From: Rhizobium freirei PRF 81
Lineage (GTDB): Bacteria > Pseudomonadota > Alphaproteobacteria > Rhizobiales > Rhizobiaceae
Direction: 5' to 3'
NCBI RefSeq assembly: GCF_000359745.1
Contig: NZ_AQHN01000010.1
Coordinates: 1-64,000, forward strand
Length of the DNA stretch: 64,000 bases
Within the stretch, counting starts at the first letter, position 1, and each line of letters opens with the position of its first letter. Positions 16,626-27,421 of the stretch are shown in pieces. The position numbers and the translations under genes were made by a program. The notes beneath the pieces were generated by a model. That model was given only the letters and a program-made list of their open reading frames with translations. It did no database searches and was not told the DNA's origin.

Positions 16626-17900
16626 TCAGGCGTGCTTTTCCAGCCAGGCGGAGATAACGCCTTCCAGCGCCTCGACCAGGGCTTCGTCTTCCAGTTCCTC
16701 GACGATCTCGGCTACGAAGGCATTGACCAGCATGGCGCGGGCCTTGTTCCTCGGAATGCCGCGAGCCATCAGATAGTAGAGATGGTTCGAGTCGATATCG
16801 GCAACCGTTGCGCCATGGCCGCATTGAACGTCGTCGGCGAAGATCTCAAGCTCCGGCTTGACCGAGAACTCGGCATCGTCGGACATCAGCAGCGTGTTGC
16901 AGGCCATGCGCGCATCCGTCTTCTGCGCATCGGGCGCAACACGGATCATGCCCTGGAAGACACCACGGGCACGGTCGAACACCACGTTGCGGACGATCTC
17001 GGTCGAACCGGTGTGCGGAACGTCATGACCGAGCACCAGCGTCACATCCGTATGCGTATCGCCACCCAGCAGATTGACGCCGCGAATCTTCAGATCGGCG
17101 CCCTCGCCGCTCACCTTCACATGCAATTCCTGGCGCACCAGCTTGCCACCGGCGTTGATGACGAAGAGTTTCAGCTTCGCGTCCGCACCGAGATCGACGC
17201 GGATCTGGCCGAGATGCGTATCCTCGGATCCTTGCTCCTGCAGGACGATCCAGATGACTTCTGCACCCTTGCCGATCTTGATCTCGCTCACCGACGTGAC
17301 GAGTGCGGCAGCACCTTCGACAGCCTGATGACGCTCGATGACCGTCGCCTTGACATCAGCTCCGAAGGTCACCGGAAGACGGCTGTGAATCTGCCCGCCT
17401 GCATGGATGAACTGCACTTCGAGCGGCGTGTCGAGTTCTGCGCCATCCGGAAAATCGATAGCATAGCCATCGCGCACGAAGCTGGCATTGATGCGCCCGA
17501 TAGCGTCATCCTTGCCGAGCGCTTCCAGCCCGGCGGCAGCCGTGCCATCGATCAGGCTGTCGGCATAACGTCCGACCGACAGGTTCTTGACGGCAGCCTT
17601 CTCGCTTGCCTTTCCCTGAAGAACGGCGAGAACGGAAGAGCCTTCGACCGTCGCAGGCAGAGCCTCTACCAGGCCCTTGCCGATGTCGCTCGGCACCAGC
17701 CGCAGCAGGTTCTTGAAATCGGTATAGTGCCATGCCTCGACCCGGCGCGTCGGCAGGCCGGCGGTCTTCAGCTCGTCCAGCAGGCGATCGCGGACGGCGA
17801 AAACTTCGCCATCGCCAGGCAGATCGCCCATCTGGTCGTTATACGCCTCGATCAGCGCCGTCTCCGCGGCGGTCAGGCGGTTCGTCGTCTGAATGTTCAT
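16626..17900 (-). CDS. sufD: Fe-S cluster assembly protein SufD
   Basis: A 424-residue SufD, paralogue of SufB and part of the SufBC2D scaffold. The diagnostic C-terminal region is present: CGHGATVADIDSNHLYYLMARGI, with the conserved His, followed by VNAFVAEIVEELED. The ATG at 17900 follows AAAGGA; the frame extends upstream to 17951 into the sufC-sufD junction without support. It lies 22 bases after sufC. Confidence 0.94.
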   Translation of the reverse strand: MNIQTTNRLTAAETALIEAYNDQMGDLPGDGEVFAVRDRLLDELKTAGLPTRRVEAWHYTDFKNLLRLVPSDIGKGLVEALPATVEGSSVLAVLQGKASEKAAVKNLSVGRYADSLIDGTAAAGLEALGKDDAIGRINASFVRDGYAIDFPDGAELDTPLEVQFIHAGGQIHSRLPVTFGADVKATVIERHQAVEGAAALVTSVSEIKIGKGAEVIWIVLQEQGSEDTHLGQIRVDLGADAKLKLFVINAGGKLVRQELHVKVSGEGADLKIRGVNLLGGDTHTDVTLVLGHDVPHTGSTEIVRNVVFDRARGVFQGMIRVAPDAQKTDARMACNTLLMSDDAEFSVKPELEIFADDVQCGHGATVADIDSNHLYYLMARGIPRNKARAMLVNAFVAEIVEELEDEALVEALEGVISAWLEKHA

Positions 17901-17922
17901 CGACGTGTCCTTTCCGCCCCGA

Positions 17923-18678
<756 letters not shown>

Positions 18679-18749
18679 AATAGAATCCTATCGCAGGAAT
18701 GAAGGTGCGGCGCGCGTGGCGCGCCAAAGCTAATTCTGGTTCGTGTGCG

Positions 18750-20219
<1,470 letters not shown>

Positions 20220-20365
20220 TTCGTTCTCCAATCTCGCCGGATCCAAGGTCCGGCAGCTTGTCAACGTTGCGGCAGACTTGTGTCTGCCCCCTATGTAGTC
20301 GGCCAAAAGGGACTTTTCATCCCGCTTGGCAAGCGGAAATTTCCATTTCCGCAAATTTGTGGCCC

Positions 20366-21532
20366 TCAGGCCGCGGCACCCGCCAGTTTGCGCCGCCCTG
20401 CGATGCGGGCGAAAGCAGCGATTGCGCGATCAATATCCGCCTCGCTGGTGGTCGGCCCCAGCGAAATGCGAAGCGCTCCAAGCTTGGGATCACACCCCAT
20501 CGCCGCAAGCACATGGCTCTCGCCGACTTTGCCCGACGAGCAGGCAGATCCAGCCGAAATGGCGACCCCCTCGAGATCGAAGGCGATCTGTCCGGTCTCG
20601 GATTTCAATCCCGGCAAAGTGAAGAAACTTGTGTTCGGCACCCGTGCTCCGCCCTTGCCATGAATGATGACATCGGGCGCGGCAAGCCGCATGCCGTCTT
20701 CCAGCCGATCACGCAGCTCCGCAATCCCGGCATTGAGATCATCAAGGTCCGCGAGGGCTGCTTCCGCCGCCGCACCGAAGCCGACGATCGCCAAAGTGTT
20801 TTCCGTGCCGGAACGATGGCCTTTTTCCTGGCCGCCGCCATGGATCAGCGGCTTCGGCATCAACACCTCGCCGCGCGACATAAGCGCGCCAGCGCCCTTG
20901 GGGCCTCCAAGCTTATGCGAGGATGCGATGAGGAAATCCGCGCCGATCGCGTTGATGTCCAGCGGCACCCGGCCGGCCGCCTGAACGGCATCGACAACGA
21001 ACAGGCCGCCCACGGCATGAACGATCTGCGCCGCCTCGGCGACAGGCTGCAGAATGCCGGTCTCGTTGTTGGCCAGCATGATCGCAACCATCGGCAATCC
21101 GGCCGCCTTGTCATGGGCCGACAGCATCGCTTCCAGAGTGGCGAGATCGACAACGCCATCCGACGTCACCGGGATCTCGCTGATTCTATCCTTCGCAAAC
21201 CGGCCGCCCTCACGCACGGCAGGGTGCTCGACCGCCGATATATAGAGATGGCTGACGGTAAGCGGCGTCCGCCCCATTCGAAATTCAGGAGTCAACACCA
21301 TATTGGCCGCCTCGGTGGCACCGCTGGTGAAAACGACGTGAGCCGGTTCTGCACCCGTCAGGCTCGCAATCTGCCGGCGCGCGGCCTCGACGGCAGCGCG
21401 AGCCGCCCTACCTTCGCCATGCACGGAATTGGGGTTGCCGTGGATATCCATCGCACGTAGCATCGCATCCCGCGCCGCCGGATGAAGGGGCGCAGTGGCA
21501 TTCCAGTCGAGATAAAGGCGCGTTGCCGCCAT
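20366..21532 (-). CDS. sufS2: Cysteine desulfurase, IscS/NifS type (SufS2), first gene of the suf operon
   Basis: A 388-residue class I (NifS/IscS-like) PLP desulfurase. The start [20 protein letters not shown] is family-typical, PLP is on Lys207 ([10 protein letters not shown]) and the catalytic Cys331 lies in the mobile loop [11 protein letters not shown]. It heads the leftward suf operon, matching sufS2 in the rhizobial order sufS2BCDS1XA. The strain thus has two desulfurases of different classes in one operon. The promoter region upstream carries iron-type operators (see 21681-21710). Confidence 0.92.
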   Translation of the reverse strand: MAATRLYLDWNATAPLHPAARDAMLRAMDIHGNPNSVHGEGRAARAAVEAARRQIASLTGAEPAHVVFTSGATEAANMVLTPEFRMGRTPLTVSHLYISAVEHPAVREGGRFAKDRISEIPVTSDGVVDLATLEAMLSAHDKAAGLPMVAIMLANNETGILQPVAEAAQIVHAVGGLFVVDAVQAAGRVPLDINAIGADFLIASSHKLGGPKGAGALMSRGEVLMPKPLIHGGGQEKGHRSGTENTLAIVGFGAAAEAALADLDDLNAGIAELRDRLEDGMRLAAPDVIIHGKGGARVPNTSFFTLPGLKSETGQIAFDLEGVAISAGSACSSGKVGESHVLAAMGCDPKLGALRISLGPTTSEADIDRAIAAFARIAGRRKLAGAAA

Positions 21533-21668
21533 GATCGTCTTCCTGCCTGCACGTTGCTTTGTCTGCCTGGCTCATTTTCCTTGAAATTTCAGCCGGGCAT
21601 GCCTTATGACACGTTCCACACAGCGTTGAACAGGCAACGCGCGGAACACCGCATCAAGTTTCGAATTG

Positions 21669-21688
21669 TTCTAAACTGCGTTCTAGAA
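21669..21688 (-). promoter_or_regulatory. Irr-box-like (iron control element) motif over the suf -10 region
   Basis: TTCTAAACTGCGTTCTAGAA on the plus strand; read on the minus strand it gives TTCTAGAA and TTTAGAA half-sites resembling the Irr box TTTAGAA-N3-TTCTAAA. Orientation and spacing differ from the consensus, so this is a weak match. It covers the candidate -10 box of the suf operon. Confidence 0.4.
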
Positions 21689-21709
21689 AACTTGAGCGCA
21701 TTCGTCAAG
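21681..21709 (-). promoter_or_regulatory. Candidate suf operon promoter
   Basis: On the minus strand CTTGAC (21709-21704), a 17-bp spacer and CTAGAA (21686-21681), close to the rhizobial housekeeping consensus CTTGAC-N17-CTATAT. The leader to the sufS2 ATG would be about 140 bases. The -35 box lies inside the IRO-like operator. Confidence 0.65.
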
Positions 21710-21710
21710 T
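21690..21710. promoter_or_regulatory. RirA-type iron-responsive operator (IRO box) at the suf promoter
   Basis: ACTTGA-GCGCATTCG-TCAAGT, a perfect 6-bp inverted repeat around nine bases, which matches the TGA-N9-TCA pattern described for the rhizobial iron regulator RirA. It overlaps the -35 box of the suf promoter, a position that would allow repression. RirA control of suf operons is known from Rhizobium leguminosarum; here it is inferred. Confidence 0.65.
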
Positions 21711-21765
21711 CAACTTGCTGCGTGCCGTTGGGTTTGAACGCAGAAAAAGAAGAGCCGGAGTATCG

Positions 21766-22443
21766 ATGCCCGAAGTTATTTTCAACGGCCCCGCAGGCCG
21801 CCTTGAAGGCCGCTATCAGCCCTCGAAGGAAAAAAGCGCCCCGATCGCGATCATTCTTCATCCGCACCCGCAATTTGGCGGCACGATGAACAATCAGGTG
21901 GTCTACCAGCTCTTCTATATGTTCCAGAAGCGCGGCTTCACCACGCTCCGCTTCAATTTCCGCGGCATCGGCCGCAGCCAGGGCGAATTCGATCACGGCG
22001 CAGGCGAGCTTTCCGATGCCGCATCGGCGCTCGACTGGGTCCAGAGCCTCCATCCCGATTCCAAGAGCTGCTGGGTTGCCGGTTACTCCTTCGGAGCCTG
22101 GATCGGTATGCAGCTCCTGATGCGCCGCCCGGAGATCGAAGGCTTCATGTCGATCGCGCCGCAGCCGAACATCTACGACTTCTCCTTCCTCGCCCCCTGC
22201 CCGTCATCCGGCCTGATCATCAATGGCGATGCCGACAAGGTCGCCCCGGAAAAGGACGTCAACGGCCTCGTCGAGAAGCTGAAGACGCAGAAAGGCATCC
22301 TGATCACGCATAAGGTCGTGCCGGGCGCCAACCACTTCTTCAACGGCCAGGTCGAGACGCTTCTCGGCGAATGCGAAGACTACCTCGACCGTCGCCTGAA
22401 TGGCGAATTGGTGCCGGAGCCCGCTGCCAAGCGCATCCGCTAA
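21766..22443 (+). CDS. Alpha/beta hydrolase of the conserved alphaproteobacterial dienelactone hydrolase-like family
   Basis: A 225-residue hydrolase with AIILHPHPQFGGTMNN near the N-terminus, FNFRGIGRSQG, a nucleophile Ser in VAGYSFGAWIG, an Asp in INGDADKVAPE and a His in VVPGANHFFNG. This HPHP...GGTM family is widespread in proteobacteria, has no well-established substrate and is often named only as alpha/beta hydrolase. The ATG at 21766 has GGAG five bases upstream and starts the conserved region. It is transcribed divergently from the suf operon and shares its upstream region, so it may also respond to iron; that is inference. Confidence 0.88.
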   Translation: MPEVIFNGPAGRLEGRYQPSKEKSAPIAIILHPHPQFGGTMNNQVVYQLFYMFQKRGFTTLRFNFRGIGRSQGEFDHGAGELSDAASALDWVQSLHPDSKSCWVAGYSFGAWIGMQLLMRRPEIEGFMSIAPQPNIYDFSFLAPCPSSGLIINGDADKVAPEKDVNGLVEKLKTQKGILITHKVVPGANHFFNGQVETLLGECEDYLDRRLNGELVPEPAAKRIR

Positions 22444-22450
22444 GAAGCTT

Positions 22451-22966
22451 TTAGCGAGCCATACTGAAAGTCGGACACAAAATCCCGTCGATTGTCATCG
22501 GCGGGTGGTCCTGCATGCCGATTTTCCGCAAAACGCGTTGCGATGCGGAATTCTCCGGGTGCGTGAAGGCGATGAATCGCCTGGCAAAGCCACGCGTAAA
22601 GAACCATTGCGCAAGTGCATCGGCGATCTCCGTCGCATAGCCGTTGCCCCAGGCATCCCGCCGAATCGAATAGCCGAGTTCGAAGTCGCCCCGACCGCTC
22701 TCCTCAAAACGCGAAAAGCCGGCGCGGCCGATAAAGCGGCCGTCGTCACGCCGCAGCATCTTGTACTTGGTCGTGCCGTCGCGAGCCTGCTCCCTGAACC
22801 AGCCCCCAAGCCGCTCCTCGGCCTTCTCCAAGGTCCATGGAGCAGCACCTGAGAGATAACGCGTTGTCTCGATCGTCGAATGCAGCTGCCGAATCAGCTC
22901 GGCATCGCCCCTGTTCCACATCGTCAGAACAAGCCTCGGGGTCTCGAGGATGATGGTATCGCTCAT
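22451..22966 (-). CDS. GNAT family N-acetyltransferase (RimJ/RimL type)
   Basis: A 171-residue acetyltransferase with LETPRLVLTMWNRGDA at the N-terminus and the acetyl-CoA-binding region read as ELGYSIRRDAWGNGYATEIADAL in two parts (ELGYSIRRDAWGNG, YATEIADALAQW). The ENSASQRVLRKIGM motif near the C-terminus is typical of the RimJ/RimL-like group that acetylates protein N-termini or small molecules. The substrate cannot be assigned. It ends eight bases from the convergent hydrolase gene. Confidence 0.88.
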   Translation of the reverse strand: MSDTIILETPRLVLTMWNRGDAELIRQLHSTIETTRYLSGAAPWTLEKAEERLGGWFREQARDGTTKYKMLRRDDGRFIGRAGFSRFEESGRGDFELGYSIRRDAWGNGYATEIADALAQWFFTRGFARRFIAFTHPENSASQRVLRKIGMQDHPPMTIDGILCPTFSMAR

Positions 22967-23099
22967 CTGCCTGCCCTGTTTTCGTGGTGGATTTGAAGCC
23001 CGCCTTAACGCACACTATCGCATCGACTACAAACTGTCTGGTCAGTGCTAAACGCACGGCATGGTTTCAACAAGGCGATCAAGCAACAATTCTGAATCC

Positions 23100-23123
23100 G
23101 AAGGCCCGCCGAAGCGGGCCTTC
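23100..23123 (-). terminator. UUCG-capped hairpin after the caspase-like gene
   Basis: GAAGGCCCGC (23100-23109) pairs perfectly with GCGGGCCTTC (23114-23123). On the minus strand the loop reads TTCG, a very stable tetraloop. It lies 23 bases after the stop of the caspase-like gene (23147). The following bases (GGATTCAGAATTG) have no long U-run, so termination efficiency is uncertain. Confidence 0.6.
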
Positions 23124-23146
23124 AAAGCATCGCCAGGCATCACCGC

Positions 23147-25714
23147 TCAGGGACATGCAGGCAGGCCCGGAGCACCGCATGTCTTCTTTGCCGGAGGCTT
23201 CTGCGGCGCAGGCGGAGGCGCCTTCACCTGCGGCTGCGCGATCTTCGGCTGAGGCTGGGGTTGCGCAATCTTCGGCTGAGGTTGCGGCTGCGGTCTGGGT
23301 TGAGCCTGCACTTTCGGAGCAGGCGGCACGGGCTTGGGCTGAGACGCGGCCGGGTTGACTTGCCGCGGCGGTGCGGTCACGACGCGAGGCTGGCTGCTGA
23401 CCGGCGGCCGAGCATTGTTGACCACATTAGGCTTCGCCGGGGGCTTGGCGACAACGGCGGGCGCTGCCGGCTTCATCGCCTGAACATGAGCATTGGGTTT
23501 TGGCGCGGCGACAACAGCATTCGGCTTCGCGCTCGGAGCTGTCTGGGGTGGCGGGGTCTTGGCAATCTGATTTTGCCCCTTCACGGCAGGCGTGTTGCCG
23601 GCCGGCGGCAAGGGCTGCCCCTTGGCACCTGGAAGCGCAGGGGCTTTGGCATTCGTGCCCGGCTGAGCAGGTTGGGTAGCGACAGCCGGATTATGCGTAG
23701 CGTTCGGCGCTGCCTGTGGCTGTTGAGCCTGCTTCGTCGGAGCCGCGCCCGGAACCTTCGGCAGCTTGCCGGTTGCCGGCAGAGGCTGACCGTTGACACC
23801 GGGGAGCGCGTGGGCGTTGGTATTCGTGCCCGGTTGGGCAGGTTGAGGAGCAACAGCCGGATTCTGAATGGCGTTCGGCGCTGCCTGTGGCTGCTGAGCC
23901 TGTTTCGTCGGAGCTGCACCCGGAGTGGCCGGTGCCTTGCCGGTCGCCGGCAGAGGCTGTCCATTGGCGCCGGGAAGCGCGTGAACGGCGTTCCCCGTCT
24001 GCGGCTGTGCTTGCGGCTGAGCCGAAGGTGCAACCGCCGGAGCGGCTCCAGTCGGGGTTTTGATCACAGCCGCCGGATTCTGCTGTTGTTGAACGGCAGC
24101 TTTCTTCTGCACCGAGGGCGGCAAGGCAACATGCAGCGCCGCAGCGCCCGCGCCGGCAAGGACGGCGGCGCCGGCGATCTTCTGCCCGGTCGTCAATCCC
24201 GGAGCCGCCGGTGCCGCTCCGTTCTCGTTGGTAGTCGTCGTGTTGTTGTTGACGACCGTATTGTTCACGACCGTATTGTGGATGTTGTTGAAGATGACGT
24301 TGTTTTCCGGCGGCGCGACATCGCGCGGCGGCTCGACCCACTCCGGGACCGGAACGTAGGTCGGCTCCGGCAACACATAGAGATCGACCGAAGGCTCCGG
24401 CGGCGCGAGCACGACGAAATCCGGCGGCGGCGGGGCCAGGAAGACGACGGGCGGCGGCGGCGCATAGCCGAAGTCGGCATCATCGAAATAAAGCACGGGA
24501 CGGTCGATATAGACGATTTCCGGCGGCGGTGGCGGCGGGACGTCATACTCGATCACGGTAAACGACGGCGGCGGCTCGAGCGCTGCCTCGAAATGCTCGA
24601 GGCGGCGGCGGGCATCCCACACATGCGGACCACGCGGATAACGTCTCAGATAGGACCAATAGGCCTCGGGCGTATCGGCACGCCAGGTCTGGCGCCAGGT
24701 GATCGCCTCGCGCCGTGCGGCGATGATGGCACGCACGCGCTTTGCCATGGCGTCGTGCGGATAGGCAGCCAGGAAGTCCTCGTAGCCCTGCATCGTGTCG
24801 CGATCGAGCGCGGCAAAATAGGCATCCCGCTCGTCGAAATCGCGGATCGCCTTGGTTCGGATTGCGGCATTGTTGTAGCTGGAAACCTGAGCGGCTGGCG
24901 CATCGGGTCCGCGATCGAAGAAAGTGAAGGCGTTCTTGAACTTGGAGCCATCCCAGGAAATCTGCGCGCCCTTGGTCAGATCGCTGACCCGCAACCGCGT
25001 GCGATCGAACACATCGTCGAGCGGCAGACCGCCGACGCGGATCATCTCCGCCAATGCATGTGCATAGGAGCCGTACGGACCGGCCTCCTGCGGTGCGACC
25101 GTACCGGGCGCCGCATTGAAGGCGATCAGCTGATTGGCGTCTGGATCGACCAGCGCAAGGCCGCCGGCGAGCGGCTGATTGGACTGCACGAACGGATTGG
25201 CTCTCGCCGCATCAAGCACGACGATGCTGCCGCGATTGTTGAGCGATGCCAGCGACTTGGTGAAATCGGCAATCCGCAGGGCCTCGACCGGAACATCCGT
25301 GGCATTGGCCATCTGAGCATCCACAGGCACGAAATAATTATCGCCCTGATACTGCACCCCATAGCCCGCCATATAGACGAAAACGACGGTATCGGGACCT
25401 GACGCATTCGCTTTCGTCAGAAAATCCCGCATCGCGTCGCGCAACCCGTTCTGGTCGAGGTCGCGCGCGCCGATGACGTCGAAACCGGCGGCTTGCAGCG
25501 TTTGCGCGATCAGACCGGCATCATTGGCCGGCGTCGGCAAAGCACCCGTCTTATAGGCAGCGTTGCCGACGACAAACGCTATTCTCTTTTCGGGGGAACC
25601 TTGCGCCTGGGCCGGGCTTACGGCGGCAATACCGCCTAAAACCAACATCAGGGCGAAGAATGCATAAATCGTCTTCTTGAACGACAATCCCAGCATCGAA
25701 AGCAAAGATGACAT
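23147..25714 (-). CDS. Secreted caspase-fold protein lacking the catalytic His and Cys, with Pro/Gln-rich repeats
   Basis: An 855-residue protein. Residues 1-37 form a signal peptide (hydrophobic core FFALMLVLGGIAAV, cleavage after AQA). Residues 43-270 form a caspase/peptidase C14-type domain (KRIAFVVGNAAYK...VPVDAQM). The usual AGHG histidine is Tyr118 (VYMAGYGVQ) and the usual DACR cysteine is Ala170 (VVLDAARANPF), so it should be proteolytically inactive. A middle part (about 290-360) resembles the repeated tail regions of such proteins, followed by a Pro-rich stretch, an Asn/Thr-rich stretch and a hydrophobic segment (GQKIAGAAVLAGAGAAALHV). The last third contains 57-residue Pro/Ala/Gln repeats. 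The ATG at 25714 is preferred to the GTG at 25729. Function unknown; periplasmic scaffold or binding protein is possible. Confidence 0.85.
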   Translation of the reverse strand: MSSLLSMLGLSFKKTIYAFFALMLVLGGIAAVSPAQAQGSPEKRIAFVVGNAAYKTGALPTPANDAGLIAQTLQAAGFDVIGARDLDQNGLRDAMRDFLTKANASGPDTVVFVYMAGYGVQYQGDNYFVPVDAQMANATDVPVEALRIADFTKSLASLNNRGSIVVLDAARANPFVQSNQPLAGGLALVDPDANQLIAFNAAPGTVAPQEAGPYGSYAHALAEMIRVGGLPLDDVFDRTRLRVSDLTKGAQISWDGSKFKNAFTFFDRGPDAPAAQVSSYNNAAIRTKAIRDFDERDAYFAALDRDTMQGYEDFLAAYPHDAMAKRVRAIIAARREAITWRQTWRADTPEAYWSYLRRYPRGPHVWDARRRLEHFEAALEPPPSFTVIEYDVPPPPPPEIVYIDRPVLYFDDADFGYAPPPPVVFLAPPPPDFVVLAPPEPSVDLYVLPEPTYVPVPEWVEPPRDVAPPENNVIFNNIHNTVVNNTVVNNNTTTTNENGAAPAAPGLTTGQKIAGAAVLAGAGAAALHVALPPSVQKKAAVQQQQNPAAVIKTPTGAAPAVAPSAQPQAQPQTGNAVHALPGANGQPLPATGKAPATPGAAPTKQAQQPQAAPNAIQNPAVAPQPAQPGTNTNAHALPGVNGQPLPATGKLPKVPGAAPTKQAQQPQAAPNATHNPAVATQPAQPGTNAKAPALPGAKGQPLPPAGNTPAVKGQNQIAKTPPPQTAPSAKPNAVVAAPKPNAHVQAMKPAAPAVVAKPPAKPNVVNNARPPVSSQPRVVTAPPRQVNPAASQPKPVPPAPKVQAQPRPQPQPQPKIAQPQPQPKIAQPQVKAPPPAPQKPPAKKTCGAPGLPACP

Positions 25715-26010
25715 ACCGATTTCTTTCACGAAACATATGTTGCACGCGGGACTAGCAACGAAAATAATAGGCTTCGATTCGGGCGAATACGCGGCATATT
25801 CCGGGCGGCTTCGGGATCATGTCACGATCCGTTCACATTAAGAGGCGTTGTGTTACAAACACCGCCCGGTCAGCGCCGCCGCCGAAACTTGATATCGGCC
25901 CCACCAAAATGATGACGAACCGGCAAATCGATGCTAAACGCGCCCGGCGACATTCAACAACAGCGACTTCGCCGCGTCCTCCGTCGATGCGGCTTGGAGA
26001 GACGAAGATC
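25715..26010. other. Divergent intergenic region between the caspase-like gene and tyrS
   Basis: 296 bp with no convincing gene. It must hold both divergent promoters and the tyrS leader, but no clear -35/-10 pair or tyrosine-sensing T-box is visible. The open frame reaching back to 25819 in front of tyrS lacks conservation-like features and a ribosome binding site. Confidence 0.5.
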
Positions 26011-27267
26011 ATGGCTGAGTTCAAATCCGATTTCCTGCGCACCCTGCAAGAGCGTGGCTTCATTCATCAGATTTCCGATGAAACCGGCCTCGACGAGCTT
26101 TTCGCCAAGGAAACCGTGACGGCCTATATCGGCTTCGATCCAACGGCATCGAGCCTGCATGCCGGCTCGCTGATCCAGATCATGATGCTGCACTGGATGC
26201 AGGCGACCGGCCATCGGCCTCTGTCACTGATGGGCGGCGGCACCGGCATGGTCGGCGATCCCTCCTTCAAGGACGAAGCCCGCCAGCTGATGACCATCGA
26301 TACGATCGAAAACAACATCGCTTCGATCAAGCGCTGCTTCGCCAACTACCTCACCTATGGTGAAGGTCCGAAGGATGCGTTGATGGTCAACAACGCCGAA
26401 TGGCTGCGCTCGCTGAACTATCTTGAGTTCCTGCGCGACGTCGGCCGGCACTTCTCGGTCAATCGCATGCTGTCCTTCGACAGCGTCAAGACGAGACTTG
26501 ACCGCGAGCAGTCGCTGTCCTTCCTCGAATTCAACTACATGATCCTGCAGGCCTACGACTTCGTCGAGCTGGCCAAGCGCTACGATTGCCGCCTGCAGAT
26601 GGGCGGTTCGGATCAGTGGGGCAATATCGTCAACGGCATCGACCTTGGCCACCGCATGGGGACCAAGCAGCTCTTCGCTTTGACCTCGCCGCTGCTGACG
26701 ACCGCATCCGGCGCCAAGATGGGCAAGTCCGCCACCGGTGCCGTCTGGCTGAATGCCGACCTGCTCTCGGCCTACGACTTCTGGCAGTACTGGCGCAACA
26801 CCGAGGATGCCGACGTTTCGCGCTTCCTGAAGCTCTACACGACGCTGTCGATGGACGAGATCGCCCGCCTCTCCGCGCTTGCCGGCTCGGAGATCAACGA
26901 GGTCAAGAAGATCCTCGCGACCGAGGTCACCGCAATTCTGCACGGCCGCGCAGCAGCCGAGCAGGCCGCCGAGACCGCGCGCAAGACATTCGAGGAAGGC
27001 GGCCTGTCCGAAAATCTGCCGACCGTCGATGTCCCCGCCTCTGAGCTGGACGCCGGTATCGGGCTCCTGTCGCTCATCGTTCGCGCCGGTCTTGCCGGTT
27101 CGAACGGCGAAGCTCGCCGTCACGTTCAGGGCGGCGCGGTGCGCGTCAACGACGAGGCCGTCAACGACGAACGCAAGATCATCGGCAGCGGTGAAGTCAC
27201 CGCCGATGGCATTATCAAGCTGTCGCTCGGCAAGAAGAAGCACATCCTGATCCGTCCGGCCGCTTGA
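26011..27267 (+). CDS. tyrS: Tyrosyl-tRNA synthetase
   Basis: Charges tRNA-Tyr with tyrosine. The 418-residue protein has the class I catalytic domain with [16 protein letters not shown] (HIGH-equivalent), the tyrosine-site [11 protein letters not shown] segment and the KMSKS-equivalent KMGKS (from Lys236), followed by a C-terminal S4 RNA-binding domain ([20 protein letters not shown]). The ATG at 26011 follows GGAGA and gives the conserved N-terminus; upstream codons in the frame are not conserved-looking. A strong terminator follows at 27296-27321. Confidence 0.96.
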   Translation: MAEFKSDFLRTLQERGFIHQISDETGLDELFAKETVTAYIGFDPTASSLHAGSLIQIMMLHWMQATGHRPLSLMGGGTGMVGDPSFKDEARQLMTIDTIENNIASIKRCFANYLTYGEGPKDALMVNNAEWLRSLNYLEFLRDVGRHFSVNRMLSFDSVKTRLDREQSLSFLEFNYMILQAYDFVELAKRYDCRLQMGGSDQWGNIVNGIDLGHRMGTKQLFALTSPLLTTASGAKMGKSATGAVWLNADLLSAYDFWQYWRNTEDADVSRFLKLYTTLSMDEIARLSALAGSEINEVKKILATEVTAILHGRAAAEQAAETARKTFEEGGLSENLPTVDVPASELDAGIGLLSLIVRAGLAGSNGEARRHVQGGAVRVNDEAVNDERKIIGSGEVTADGIIKLSLGKKKHILIRPAA

Positions 27268-27295
27268 GCGGCCTGACAGCTCACGAACGAACAAA

Positions 27296-27321
27296 GCCGG
27301 CGATCTCCCGCCGGCTTTTTT
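27296..27321 (+). terminator. Rho-independent terminator after tyrS
   Basis: GCCGGCG (27296-27302) pairs with CGCCGGC (27309-27315) around a 6-nt loop and is followed by six T residues (27316-27321). On the opposite strand the stem is followed by TTTGTT, so it may also stop leftward transcripts from the DUF3971 gene ending at 27422. Confidence 0.9.
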
Positions 27322-27421
27322 GTTTTCAGTTCGCACAGGCGCGTGGTGTTATCACGGCATCGCTCCGTTTTGACACGTCGCCGATCCCGACCGACCATTC
27401 ATCCCAACGCGCTGCACCTGA

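Noticed and set aside
23580..24000. Tandem repeats that could be taken for a CRISPR or minisatellite
   Set aside because: The period is about 171 bp in frame and encodes a 57-residue protein repeat, so it is a coding repeat; no short repeats with regular spacers exist.
23261..25402. A 713-codon frame antisense to the caspase-like gene
   Set aside because: Its Arg/Leu/Gly repeats mirror the Pro/Gln repeats of the real gene; no start signal.
25715..26010. Possible tyrosine T-box leader before tyrS
   Set aside because: No T-box sequence or specifier hairpin was found, and the class is rare in alphaproteobacteria.
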